A stretch of 64,000 nucleotides of DNA from Vesta saturnalis (taxonomy: Eukaryota > Arthropoda > Insecta > Coleoptera > Lampyridae). The notes under the pieces are model-generated. The model did no database searches. It was not told the DNA's origin and saw only the letters and a list, made by a program, of their open reading frames with translations. The number at the start of each line of letters is the position of its first letter. The first letter of the stretch is position 1. Made by a program: the position numbers and the translations under genes. Of this stretch, positions 23,190 to 34,540 are shown piece by piece. Location: NCBI GenBank assembly GCA_036346205.1, contig JARFJB010001965.1, positions 976,001-1,040,000 of the forward strand, written 5' to 3'.

Positions 23190-25460
23190 TCGCGTTACGT
23201 AAACTGTAGTGGCCTAAATACGGTGAAAGACACGCCTATTTTTTTTCTGTATTTCAATTGTAATTGTAATTCTTAATGACTACTCACTTATACTACAAAC
23301 TCGTGTTGTTTAAAAAAAGATGCGTTGCACATTTCAGTAGTAAAAATATGAACCTGTTTTATTCTAATTCTAGCAATTTGAATTACATAAATTCCTAAAA
23401 CCTCATTCTATTCTAATAGCTTAAATAAAGCACAAAGTCATCATCATAATTAATTCTATGGGACTGCACAAGTACAAGTACAAGTTATGCTTAATTTAGA
23501 AGGTTTGTTGTTTAAGAGCTTCATAATTTAAATAGTATCAATAATAGATAAATAAATTAATTCGAAAGCGTGTTCATTATGTTTCGCATAAATGTTTAAT
23601 ACAACTGACGGAACGCATAATTTTTTAATCATAAATAACTTTTGAACATGTTTAAAAATTAATTCTCATAAAGAAAATAACAAAAAAAAACTGAACTCAT
23701 TTAGTTTTCTTAAAATGATTATCTTTCATTATTTTATGATACAAACGTAAATAAAATTTGTCACACATTAAATTAACTTAAACTATAATTTAATTAGTAT
23801 CCAGCAATTGACCAGTTCGTGACAGATTAACTACGTCATGGCAAACAATCAGCTTTTGCAATTTTTATTCCGAGGCGTCCTGAAGCAATCACATAAATAA
23901 TAAGCGATTACAAATATTTATTATTTTGTTTTAATGAAAAATGAAATCTTTCACGATTAACGTTCTTAATTAAAATAATCCTTTTTAGGCCCTCATTAAA
24001 AGTAAAAATACGTGAACGAATCTTTCAAATATGAATGTCAACATAATGTATAAAATATGAAGATGCAAAGAATAAGCCTGTTACAATAAGTGTTTTTCCT
24101 GTATCCACTAAATTAAGAAAACGGCCAGGTGTAAAAATTTAATTTAGGTGTCTACAAAACGTCTTGGTCTGTAGATTTGTGATCAAAAGAGAAAATTCAA
24201 AATAAGTCGAACGGTTTAGGCGTAGCGAACCGGCGAAGGTGCACGGACTCGAACCTGAATTGGCGCGAAAATTTAAACGTGACCGTCGAATTCTAGGAGT
24301 TGCAGTTAGTGCTATGTTATTGATAGAAGTGGTTAACAACTGAATCTTTAATAGGTTTAATATTATTAAACCGTTTTAAAAATGACATTCCAGAATTAAG
24401 TGTAGGCAGTATGCTTTTTATTCAGGAAGTTACAACTATGGACGTTATGTAAGGCCACGCCTTACAGTCCATTTAAAGGTAATTTTCTCGAACTCCAACA
24501 GTAATTACATAGACTACATTGCCTATAAAAATGGCATTATTGCATTATCTGTATTTCGTGTCTAATCGTTGACGGAGATGTAGTTAAAAGCGAGGGTTGT
24601 TAATTACCTAATTAGTTAATTAACAAATCGATCTAAAACCGAGCTACTACGGAGGACATTGTAGCTTTCAAAAAAGTAGTTGTCACTGCTTACTTGTTTA
24701 AGAAAATAATTTCTATCTACACTTATTTCCACAACCATATTTCCGTGCCGTTTATAAACCGCTTCTAAGTCAAAAATTTTCGACGCCACGTGGCCATAAA
24801 TCCTGTCCCTGATGATTTAAAACCACCGCCTCTATGTGCCTCACGGTCAGCTTTTCTATTGACAATTTATAATAGAACTAAACCCAATACAATATTTTCG
24901 TTTCAGATACACTCTTATTAGTAAATAATTGACAACCACTGTTTTTCTTAGAACAATATTAACCTTCATAATTAATTCATTTTGTACTTACCGTTGATTA
25001 ATACACTGTTTACTCCTGTGAATTACAGATTTCAATGAAACAAGAAGACTAGTAGTTTACTAGTTTACTTTTTTTTTCTCTTTTTATCTTATTTTAGCTT
25101 TTATAATAATTATAATTTTCAATAGATAGCTAACGAATGTATTTTAAAGTATCACACCAGCTGTTTACACCAACTTGACTAGAGCGGGAAATTCAAAAAG
25201 AAAACGAGCAATCGGCTTAAAAGGTTAATTCTGCATACCGTCCTCGTGGCGATACACTACTACTCTTGTTAAATTAAAATAAACTACAACCACCAAGAGA
25301 ATAATATTTTGAATCTGAAATATGTTCACATATTACCCATTTTCTTGATTAAAGAAAAAAGGCGAACGTATGGCTAATTGCCAATTGAAAAATCCCAAAT
25401 TGATTTAACTTACAGCTGGCAAAAACCAACTTTCAGTTCAAAATACCAATTGATTTAACT
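23190..25460. other. AT-rich non-coding stretch
   Basis: No supported gene was found. A 66-codon minus frame at 24139-24339 overlaps a locally less AT-rich patch (24205-24320) of unknown origin. Confidence 0.4.
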
Positions 25461-25467
25461 TACAGTT

Positions 25468-25655
25468 CGCACAAGCACACACACGTGCATACGCACAAAC
25501 GCACGCACACCCACAAACACTCAGGCACGCACAAACACACACTCTCAGGCACGCACACACACGAACACGTGAACTCACGCACACGCACACATAACACACA
25601 CACACACACAAACACAAACACACACACGCATTCATACATACACACACACGCAGAC
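25468..25655. repeat. Degenerate (CA)n/(CACG)n microsatellite
   Basis: Interrupted CA repeat with frequent CG, TCAGG and ATTCATA breaks. The Cys/Val-rich minus-strand frames across it are by-products. Confidence 0.9.
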
Positions 25656-25984
25656 ACGTAACGCAGTAGATGTACGATTTAAGGTATAACAAGTGTTGAC
25701 CGCGTGAAGGTTTACAACAGGTTTAGATCGAGATGCGATGATAGCGAGGATGAATCATAACGTTAAAAATTTGTACCAGTAATTAAATAGTGTAAATAAA
25801 ATAAGCTTTAAGGGTTAAAATAAAAAAACGATCACTTACCAATGTTGTTCTTGATAATCGTATTGAAAAAACATAGCGACATAGCTGGTTTCTGTTGTTT
25901 ACAGTCACGGCACATTCCCTTTCAGCGTTTTGTTTATAAATGAACGATATACAGCACTTAACGGTTTGCTGCAATCATTAATAT

Positions 25985-26086
25985 AAAGTTAAAAATTATT
26001 ATAATTTTATTAAATACATAAATAAAAAGTTTACCGCGAGCAGGATTTGAACCTACGACCTTTATGTACTTTGCTAAGCAAAGTAC
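25985..26086 (-). mobile_element. Fragment of the tRNA-headed repeat family (copy 4)
   Basis: On the minus strand this has GGTCGTAGGTTCAAATCCT (T-arm) followed by GGTAAACTTTTTATTTATG and ATTTAATAAAATTATAAT, the same tail as the copies at 41.3 and 41.7 kb. The 5' half is replaced by the palindrome GTACTTTGC/GCAAAGTAC. It is a rearranged, non-functional copy. Confidence 0.75.
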
Positions 26087-26215
26087 AGAAACGGACGATA
26101 TCTTTGAAATTTTGCAGGTAAGTGCAAGGGGGCAAAATGCATCTGATGTAAACTTTTTTGTTAATAATATACTTCCGGTTTAACCGGAAACACCCTCAAC
26201 TTTTTTAATTGAAAT

Positions 26216-26235
26216 GGGACACCCTGTATATTTTT
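26216..26235. repeat. Candidate terminal inverted repeat end of the DDE_3 transposon
   Basis: GGGACACCCTGTATATTTTT is, read in reverse, the TACAGGGTGTCCC end common in arthropod transposons. It lies 148 bp beyond the stop of the transposase at 26383. A related TACAGGGTGTTCC occurs at 44262. Confidence 0.5.
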
Positions 26236-26382
26236 ACCGATTTTGAAAGATCTTGTTATTTCGAATACGTACATACTGGGTTTAGTCGAAATAATTTGTA
26301 TGAACGGGAAATAACTCACTTTTAGTTGTAGAATAACTAAATTTATTTACTTAGGCTAATGAGAATAATAATGTAAACGAAA

Positions 26383-26906
26383 TTATTTCAAATGTTCAAA
26401 ATGCTTGCCGTTCACCTCTTGACAATATACCAGCCTATTAACAAATTCTTGCGTCACTCTTTCCAATACTTCTCCACGTATTAGATCAGATTCATCAATA
26501 ATCCTTTGTCTCAATTCCTGCAAGCATGTTGGTCTTTTAACGTAAATACGTGATTTTAGATAACCCCAAAGAAAAAAATCTAATGGGCTAAGATCCGGAG
26601 AACAATTAGGCCACTTTATGAATCTTCTACTTCCAATCCAACGATTTGGAAAATTCGCATCCAGAAAATTCCTAACCCGTTTATCATAGTGGGGAGGTGC
26701 TCCATCTTGTTGAAACCAAACATTTTGTGGTAACTGCCGATTCTGTTGAAGTGCAGGAATAATTTGGTTAACAAGTAAATCTAAATACTAGTCACTTTCC
26801 AAGTTTCCACCAACAAAAAATGGGCCTATAGGCCTATTTTCTACAATTCTCATCCAAACATTCAACTTTTGTGGATGCTGGGTATGTGCTTCATGGATCC
26901 AATGAG
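26383..26906 (-). pseudogene. DDE_3 (Tc1/mariner-IS630-like, DUF4817 type) transposase, C-terminal half
   Basis: Read down from 26906: HWIHEAHTQHPQKLNVWM, IGPFFVGGNLESD, an in-frame TAG, then YLDLLVNQ, NVWFQQDGAPPHY (second catalytic Asp), NRWIGSRRFIKWP, CSPDLSPLDFFLWGYLKSR (third catalytic acid zone) and YCQEVNGKHFEHLK before a TAA. This is the catalytic half of the arthropod DUF4817/DDE_3 transposase family. The N-terminal helix-turn-helix half is missing: sequence to the right of 26910 is unrelated. An N-terminal half of the same kind of transposase lies at 39338. Confidence 0.88.
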
Positions 26907-26929
26907 AGTAGTGGTTAAAGACCGGTTCT

Positions 26930-27240
26930 GAACCAATTCAAGGTCACTCGCCCTCTGGTGGTGAGAAATGTAAGTTCTTGGATCTCTTCAAAGTCAAACT
27001 TTAGGCGGGAAATTTAAATTTTAGGAGCTCGCTAAAAATAAAAATTTCAATGTCACCATCCTCATCATATTATAAGGTCACTCTGCGGTCAAACGTTTTG
27101 GTGGGAAATTTGTATGTCAAGGTCAAAAGCTAAAAATAGAAATTGCAATGTCATCATCATATTACAATTCTTAGAAGTCTAAAAATAGAGTGGTCAAGGT
27201 CAAAGGTTATTGAACTGTAGGGGTATCGTATCACATTTCT
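26930..27240. repeat. Degenerate tandem units containing AAGGTCA and GGCGGGAAATTT
   Basis: Two to three diverged units of about 110-130 bp share 'AAGGTCACTC', 'TGGGAAATTT', 'GCTAAAAATA' and 'TTTCAATGTCA/TTGCAATGTCA' followed by CATCATATTA. No coding content. Confidence 0.5.
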
Positions 27241-27323
27241 TAATTTATAATAAAAGGCTTTATTTGCGTGTGCATGATTCAGTAAACCTTTTATAGGCAC
27301 ACATGACAAAAGTAATGCATGAA

Positions 27324-27822
27324 GCAGCTACCCCTAATGTTAAAAGCTACCCCTAGTAGGTGATAGAAATAATTTTTAAGCAGATTCTTCTAAGTTCCAG
27401 CCTTTTCAAACAAAAATTTAATTTTTCTCAAAAACGGGCCAGAATTTGCCAAAAATAAATTAAAACCCTCACCCCCCCATCTTCCCCGTCGACTTTTCAA
27501 CGTATCTAACACATATATCAAATTGAGGCAGCTACCCCTAATGTAAAAGCTACCCCTAGTAGGTGATAAAAATAATGTTTAAACAGATTTCCCTAAGATC
27601 CAGCCTTTTCAAACAAAAAAATCAATTTTTCTCGAAAACGGGCCACAATTTGCCAAAATAAATTAACCCCCATCTTCCACTGTCGACTTTTCAACGTATC
27701 TAACACATATATCAAATTGGGGCAGCTACTCCAATGTAAAAGCTACCCCTAGTAGGTGATAGAAATATTTTTAAGCAGATTTTTCCAAGTTCCAGCCTTG
27801 TCAAACAAAAAAATCAATTTTT
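27324..27822. repeat. Tandem repeat, unit about 194-204 bp, about 2.5 copies
   Basis: Units begin at 27324, 27528 and 27722 with GCAGCTAC, followed by AAAAGCTACCCCTAGTAGG, 'TCCAGCCTT', 'AACGGGCCA' and 'CGACTTTTCAACGTATC'. The third unit is cut short where the GTGTGC array starts. Confidence 0.9.
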
Positions 27823-27902
27823 GCGTGTGTGTGTGCGTGTGCGTGTGCGTGTGCGTGTGCGTGTGCGTGTGCGTGTGCGTGTGCGTGTGCGTGTGCGTGT
27901 GC
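27823..27902. repeat. (GTGTGC)n hexamer array
   Basis: About 13 units, nearly pure. This is the reverse complement of the ACGCAC-type hexamer that builds the arrays at 45, 56 and 61-64 kb. Confidence 0.97.
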
Positions 27903-29764
27903 TCAGTTTTTGTTTTTATCAAATATTTATGCACATTTCAAAGATATAAAATTACATATATATATAGACCTTAACATATCGATTATAATGTTCTATGCAA
28001 TTTTTTGATACGACGCGTAAAAAAATTCCTAAGGTAAAATGTAGAATAAAATTTGTTCAATATCCGAATAACGATTAATTTAATAAAAAAGATTGTAGAC
28101 ATATTCTTAAAGAAAATTTGGATTTCACATAACTTTTCTTTATAAAGTTTCTTAATATAACGCAAGGTAAGTCTAAAAATTAATCAAATAAAAAATTGAA
28201 ATTAAAATTATTGCATTTCTTTTTATTTAACTTAGCATCTAGATGTCTATTAACCTCTGCCTGTCATGAAGATTTAAACGTCTGTTTGGCACGGATTATT
28301 GTTTCTGTTTTTACAATGTGGCATATTTTCGTAATTAACTTATTATGAAGGAGTTTGCATAACTATCCTAATAATAACTATCCTTAATATCTTTTAATTT
28401 CCATTTTGTAGGTTGGAAGGTCGTATGGTGTTCCACCCCAGATATTTTCTATTGTGATTCTAGAAATTTGGCATTCTTGCACAATTGTACATAGCATCTG
28501 CATTATTTACTACGCTGCACGAAATATTCTGACATGACAAAATAAATTTTACAAAAATTGGCAAATTCATTATCTTAGTTAAATATCCATTGCTAAACAC
28601 TATTTAACAGTTATTCATAAAAACATTTGCTTGCTTCATGTAAACTAGTAAAAATAGATATTTTCCGCTAGTAATATATGCATACACACTAAGTCTTAAC
28701 AGCATAACTTCTCTTCTAACCAAACCGATTGTTCGATTTATCTAGAGTGTACAAAGTTTGACTGGTTTTAAGCAAATAAGTCATTTATATCAATGATACA
28801 TGGAAATCTACTCAAACTACTGACAAAATTACGTTTAACTACTAGATTGATGAAACAGTAACTTTAAGAATAAAGTTAACTTGTTATCACTTTGCAAAGT
28901 GTTAATAAACGACGTGTTGGTTATAATTGAGTTTACCCGAATTGTATTTATTATTCTAAGAATCTTCATGGAGAGCTTAATTTACTGTTAAACTCGAAAT
29001 ATAACATTCTTTATATTTTTATGCTGAACTATTGCTTATTGGATGAAAACACAAAGGAATCAGACAGCTGTTGATTGCATTGAAAACGATTCTTCAGAAT
29101 TAATTTTGTCTGTCCTTTTACACTTTATGACCAAACGTTTGTGATCCACATTCGACCAAATCAGCAGCAAAGCAGCTATTTATATAACTTTATGTTGTCA
29201 CACAAATCGCTACGTGAACAATGCTTTGTGTAATTTTCGGGAATCCGTATTATGGCACCCATTCGATTGGAAATTGCCATTATATTTTGTAAATAACACA
29301 AATGTAATTTTGTTTCACACGTTATTGTATTAGAATGTTACAAGTATGAACCGTAATGCGCGTTTTCGCACACTGTAAATGTCATTTGGAAACCTACCAA
29401 TATTTTAAACTTTCGCAATTGTTATATTAACAGTTTCTTTATTACTGAAAAAGGATAATAATGAAAAAAATTCACAGTAGCCGATTCACGAGTCTATAAC
29501 TTATTTATAAGTTTGTGTCATTTTCGTTATTAAACTATTAAATACAATATATAGAACGACCATTAAAGATAAATCAAAAATGCGTGTTTTAAGTTCAGCT
29601 GGTATTGTTTCGTCTTGGTTTAGTTCTATAATACTGTATGTTTTGTTTTAAAGTAGGCATCGGACAACAATTATTTACAACCACACGTTACTAGTCCAAG
29701 CAACAGAGCTCGTGGTGTGTTCAACGTGACAAAAATTGCAATGCCCCAATATACTAACACGGAC
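27903..29764. other. AT-rich non-coding stretch
   Basis: No supported gene or RNA. Frames are of chance length. Confidence 0.4.
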
Positions 29765-29771
29765 ACAACTT

Positions 29772-29999
29772 CTATTTGGCACCTTCGAAGTTTTGTGTAT
29801 AATTTTTAGGACGCACTGCTACATATTTTCTATATAAATCCAAATGTTCTGTAATGTTGAATTTTCTTGTTACTTTGGTTTTGATATCTCGAAGATTCAC
29901 TATTAGAACTGATTCCAAATCGTGTATATCATCAATTTCTAACTTATAAAGTTCGTTTCTTCTAAGAGCACCAGCAATACCAAAAAGTAAAATTACCTG
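29772..29999 (-). pseudogene. Tyrosine recombinase exon, Crypton-like
   Basis: From a splice acceptor (TTAGCTTTCAG before 29999) the frame reads VILLFGIAGALRRNELYKL. ARR-x-EL is the block with the first catalytic Arg of tyrosine recombinases. Then come EIDDIHDLES, VLIVNLRDIKTKVTR and YTQNFEGAK before a TAA. The RHRY C-terminal part (His, second Arg, Trp, Tyr) is not present downstream, so either the gene is cut off or more exons were lost. The block has no internal stop. Compare the copy at 52665-53560, which keeps the C-terminal end but is full of breaks. A domesticated host copy cannot be excluded. Confidence 0.7.
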
Positions 30000-30489
30000 A
30001 AAGCTAATATAATTCAATTATTTACTATAACTAACGACAACTGCAAGATTGTTAATATGTCGGTTCATAATCATATAATTAATCAGTGCGATGGAACGTT
30101 AAGCTCTGTTTTGTTAGATGTGAAATATAACATGTAGATGCAACAGATAGTTTGTAAGGTTTAAGTTAACATGTTAATAAAGGCATGAACCGATAAATTT
30201 TTTTTGATCTGAATTACAGAGTATTCTGTCAAGGTTGCGTTTTATTTCAGATAATAGTAGGTGTACAAATAAAATAATGAATTAATTCGTTAATAATTGT
30301 AAATCATTCTAAGTTAGATATTATTATTTATCTAGGTAAAAATGTAAAATGTAAAATGTAAAAATTTAAAAAAATGTCTCATCAGATTCATCGTTTATAA
30401 ATTTTAGTGTGCTCCCTTTCTAAATACGACTACTTGTGTACGGATCCTTCATTTCTTCTCTTTAAAAACAGTAGGTAAGATTGGAGATT

Positions 30490-30660
30490 TTTGGAACACA
30501 CTACAATTCCAAGGTCCCACATTCTCAAGGTTCCACTTGACCAAGGTCACGCAATTGCAAGGTCATTCGTGTGCCCCACTCCCCCAAGGTTGCACCTCGT
30601 AATATATAGGTCGGTCGTACCTCACACTTATTCAAGGTTCCACATGCTCAAGGCCCTACA
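30490..30660. repeat. CAAGGT-rich repeat, left side of the 31-kb gene
   Basis: Contains eight 'CAAGG(T/C)' words in 170 bp (for example CAAGGTTCCACTTGACCAAGG). A mirror-image zone rich in CCTTGA lies at 31740-31985, on the other side of the spliced gene at 30870-31680. Confidence 0.5.
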
Positions 30661-30663
30661 TGT

Positions 30664-30666
<3 letters not shown>

Positions 30667-30733
<67 letters not shown>
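30667..30733. repeat. (TA)n microsatellite
   Basis: About 33 TA units. The Tyr/Ile frames across it are by-products. Confidence 0.97.
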
Positions 30734-30735
<2 letters not shown>

Positions 30736-30866
30736 CACCTCACCAAGGCCAGCTCAAAAAGGTATTTGGATTGTCTGATACCACACTTTTAACAATAAAC
30801 ACAATAGAAAAAAGAAACGATATGTTAATATATTTATTTGTTGTATGTATACATGTAATCAGTTTA

Positions 30867-31680
30867 TGATTCAGATATATCATTTTCTCTAGGAACAAAA
30901 CAGTTTGATTTAATACAAGTGCGAAAGATCCTTTCCACTTCTGTATCGTCTGAAGGTGTAGAATTGAACCCTGTTGCTGCAGGCGATGAAGGTGACTGAA
31001 CTCCAGACCATGTTCGATTCGTAAGTAAACGTTTATCAAAACAATTGTAATACTGAGGATAATAAAAGGTTGGTGGCACGTCGCACATATCCTCACTGTA
31101 GAACACAGTAAAACAATTTATTTTAGACAATATATACTTTATAAAAAAATTAATTGTCCAAATAATACACTTCACCACGGAGTATGCATGAATCATCTTC
31201 ACATACCTCGTGTAGCATTGTTAGCGGCGCTCTACACGATGAGCACTACTATTCTTGGTGTAACACGTGGAAAATTGCAACCCATCTATCCAATGGTGGT
31301 CAATAACTCGATAGTCACTTGGTTGCAATGCTTTATAGCAGTCATAGCTTAAATGCATATGACCAGCAAGAGGATAACGAATATGAAGGGCAAATGTGTG
31401 TAAATAATATCCCAAATTACCCATGGAGGCATGATGGTGCGAATCCGTTTATCCAGGTTGGTAAACCATTCAGTATCCCACTGCACATCTTCATATGTAT
31501 TCTTTAGCGCTTCTAATGTCGTAGAAGGTAGTAGGCCCTTTTTTGCAAATCGCACCCAGTTTGGTATTAGTTCACATGCTCGCCGCGCACTTAGATTAAA
31601 AAGATATAATGGTTGACAGCACTCCCTAGCATCCCAATCATTTTGTACTGGGCTATCGGACATACTGACACTGTTGGAAA
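30867..31680 (-). pseudogene. Unrecognised spliced gene with a frameshift (virus-like block)
   Basis: The frame from 31680 runs MSDSPVQNDWDARECC, LYLFNLSARRACELIPNW, FAKKGLLPSTTLEALK, then MPPWVIWDIIYTH. A frameshift near 31380 moves to HIRYPLAGHMHLSYD and DYRVIDHHWIDGLQFSTCY. An intron follows, 31206-31096 (GTATGT...TTCTACAG, 111 nt). The second exon reads EDMCDVPPTFYYPQYYNC, TPSDDTEVERIFRTC and ends at 30867. Trp/Tyr-rich text kept over both frames and both exons shows a real former gene of about 260 residues. The family is not recognised. It lies next to the polymerase remnant and between the mirrored CAAGGT zones, so it may belong to the same or a nested element. Confidence 0.5.
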
Positions 31681-31739
31681 TAATATGATACCCTACTTTT
31701 AAAGGAAGAATGACCATGTAAGAATATATGTCTAGGTAA

Positions 31740-31985
31740 CCTTTTGAAATAGCAGGATTGACCTTGATATTGTGTAAAATTGGAAATGATCGAAGCGAAA
31801 GTAGGGCGTAGGCCTTGAGGTTGTGGGAACCTTGAAAATGTGAGGCTTTGAAAGTCATAGGGACAACCTTCGCAGTTATTGGCATGATCCAGACAACCTT
31901 GAAAAAGCCGTGAAAGAAAGCCTTGAAACGGTAAGGCTGCGTAAATAGCTTGCAGTGTGTGGTCGAGGTCACGTAGGTAACCTTG
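31740..31985. repeat. CCTTGA-rich repeat, right side of the 31-kb gene
   Basis: Repeated 'CCTTGA' words (for example AACCTTGAAAATGTGAGG), which on the other strand resemble 30490-30660. The long minus-strand frame that covers this (to 32032) is repeat DNA upstream of the coding part. Confidence 0.5.
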
Positions 31986-32032
31986 ACTGTATAAATGGAG
32001 GAAGGTAAGATGTAAATGCGGAGGGAGTACAT

Positions 32033-32690
32033 GTGAAACCAGTATCGTATGTAATGGAGAACATATTACGTCAAGTGGTAGAAAAGGCAAAAATGGTGAG
32101 TATTGTGAATTCAAGTGGATGCCGTGATATTTTAATTAACAATGTGCAGTATTTTTTAAATAAATGTAAATTGAAATATATTAGTGTCGATCTGTCACCC
32201 CAATTCAATTTTGAACCAGTCGTGAAGTGAGTAATGGAGTGGTGTTTGATAAGCAGGAATGGCACATACTTATGGACAATCAAGGGATAATTACAAATTA
32301 TTTCTACACACCTGAAGGGACATGGCTACCTACAAAGATGGGCTCGAAAACTAGATCGTATGAAACTATTAACAAGAAGAAAATTATTCGCATCTCGGAT
32401 TGAGAAGAATCAGAAACCTATTTAGGATGGAAGTCTATAGAACAGTTATGGAGACTCCTTAAGGTAGTCAGTTACCGATTGGATCTAGTACTCACTATGG
32501 AATTTCCTGCATTTCATAATAAAATAATACATGCGGCGACGTAGACGCCTGATGTTCACGTACACAGGTTAATAGTTCCATTACAAGATATATTTCATCT
32601 CAATGTAGCAGGTGTAATGTAAATTGCAGAATTTGCCAAGGAGAAAATGGATATTGACGTAGAAGTTGCGAAAGCTGTCAAGTAATAAGT
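32033..32690 (+). pseudogene. Unrecognised broken ORF (virus-like block)
   Basis: The first open part (32033-32230) reads VVEKAKMVSIVNSSGCRDI and YFLNKCKLKYISVDLSP. After a stop it continues GVVFDKQEWHILMDNQGI, TNYFYTPEGTWLPTKMGS, KKKIIRISD, a stop, TYLGWKSIEQLWRLLKVV, then VHRLIVPLQDIFHLN. One frame can be followed over about 200 codons with only four stops, which marks it as a decayed gene. The family is not recognised. Confidence 0.45.
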
Positions 32691-32748
32691 GGGGGTAACG
32701 CACACATAGAGAATAAGTATAATAATAAATGTTTTAGTCAATATATGG

Positions 32749-33108
32749 ATGTGTTATAGTGCAGAGTCGTTGCTTAAAGCTGTAGACTGTGTTGGTGAAG
32801 TGCAAAGACTAATATGTCAATTTCAATCATTAGAATTTGATGCTGAACATGAAAAAGTGTATGGAGCGGGCACGTTTAGTGATGACTATTTAGATAATCT
32901 AGTTTATAAGTATGGTAGTGGAGTACGTCTGTGTGACAAATACTTTCAATCGCATGAAGATGGTGTAGAGTGCATGTATTGTATTAAGCGGTTAATAGAA
33001 GGCCTTAGAGAATTATCTTTGGAAAAATTTGTACATGAAATAGAATGTCATTTACCAAATTATATTTCAACAGATGACAACACGACAAGTGAAGGAGGTC
33101 CGCATTGA
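32749..33108 (+). CDS. Unrecognised 119-codon ORF (virus-like block)
   Basis: An uninterrupted frame: MCYSAESLLKAVDCVGEV, LICQFQSLEFDAEHEKVY, VRLCDKYFQSHEDGVECM, LSLEKFVHEIECHLPNY. Acidic, with eight Cys, predicted mainly helical, no signal peptide or membrane segment. It sits between two oppositely oriented groups of element genes. No family is recognised. It could be the downstream part of the 32033-32690 gene. It is the longest non-repetitive intact frame in the block. Confidence 0.45.
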   Translation: MCYSAESLLKAVDCVGEVQRLICQFQSLEFDAEHEKVYGAGTFSDDYLDNLVYKYGSGVRLCDKYFQSHEDGVECMYCIKRLIEGLRELSLEKFVHEIECHLPNYISTDDNTTSEGGPH

Positions 33109-33382
33109 TGAGCTCAAAACGTAGTTCACGATGTAGTGGAATGGGAGCGAAAAGGGGAATGGGAACAGTTAGCTAGAGACTCTGTATGAGAAGAATAGAA
33201 ACGTGTAGTAAAATAATTTCACCTGCCCTGGAAAGGCAACATCGTGATTAGGTGTTCTTGAAACGCTTTAGTAGTATATAGTATTGTATGTATTAATATA
33301 AATAAAAATTTAAAGTAAAAAAAAGAGTTATTTATTGCATAATAATATTACAGTATATATAATTAATCGTACACAATGTATT

Positions 33383-33603
33383 ATATAATGTCTTTGTTAG
33401 AAATCCATGAATTGTGAGAATTATCAAAACCCAACCATCTAACGAGGGACTTCTTTCCTTGACGTCGTATTACACGTTCAACTAGGTGAATGTCAGGATA
33501 TTTAACACTTTGAAGTTCCGGCTCATAGAAACGTCCTTGAATCTCTTCATTTCGATATACGTAATGCGTAGGTAATTGGGCTTGGACGTTTAACTGCAGA
33601 TAA
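33383..33603 (-). pseudogene. Integrase C-terminal chromodomain (Maverick/Polinton-type)
   Basis: Read on the minus strand to the TAA at 33383. It contains FYEPELQSVKYPDIHLVERV, then RQGKKSLVRWLGFD and SHNSWISNKDII. This is the chromo-like end of the retrovirus-type integrase carried by Maverick/Polinton elements. The catalytic DDE core and zinc finger are absent. It follows the polymerase remnant with almost no gap, which implies a deletion that fused the two. Confidence 0.75.
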
Positions 33604-34540
33604 TCGAAATACTTCGCAAGATTTCGTAAAAAAATCGATACATTATAATTTTGGAAAGATTTAAAATACTACTACCCGACATAAACGGGTTTTTCATAAG
33701 TAACGACCTGTTTCGACAATTCCACTGCAAATAATTTGTCAGTGAATTGAATATCATTTTTAAATTGCGGTTTTGCGACGTATCGTGCTAGACCCAAACG
33801 ACGACCGTTATTTTCGCAATTCGTTAATAACTTTATTACTCTTCATTTGTCAACATTCTCCATTATTTTACCAAATACGCCATTGTTCATGCATTTAAAT
33901 AAATCCTTTTCGAATTTGTTCTTGGCTTAATTTCGGAGAGCTGTATTGAGGTCTATGTATGGTACTAACCAAGGACATTGACGAAAGCCTAAAACTCTAT
34001 GAATACGAGTAACAATTAACTGATGCTCTATAGATTGTTTTAAATACCGGTAGTGTATAACATAGTTGGTCTTTTCACTCAAGTTAGGAATTAATTTTTC
34101 CTTCTTGGAATGTGATGCACAGATCATTTCAGGACAAAAAAGGATAATTATTGTGCTCATCACGTAAATGGCGCGGATATTGTATATCAACCTCTAGTTT
34201 GAACAATCTGGAACACTGGAACTGAGGCAGGATCTGTAACAAACAAAATATACCCACGTTTGTTATATTAACCTCTAGTACAAACCCAAAATCGTCAACA
34301 TCATTAACCCTTAATACATCAAATTGATTAATTTCCTCTTCAGTTAACCACATAAACCCGTCATGTGAGAGATATTGCGGCATACTCCATCCATACTTCG
34401 TAGCGTCCAAATACTGTAAATACACTTTAGGACGATTAGGGTCATAATTTGGAACAAACTCGTTGTTGGCAATGCTTCGCCACTTCGCCACTCACTCCAC
34501 CACGAATACCTTTGTTAAAAAAGTGGTACATATCCATATC

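Noticed and set aside
31653..32114. 153-codon and 227-codon minus-strand ORFs reading through the CCTTGA-rich zone
   Set aside because: Upstream of about 31680 the text is repeat DNA (Leu/Phe/Pro from CCTTGA words); only the lower part of the longer frame is protein-like and is reported as the unknown spliced gene.
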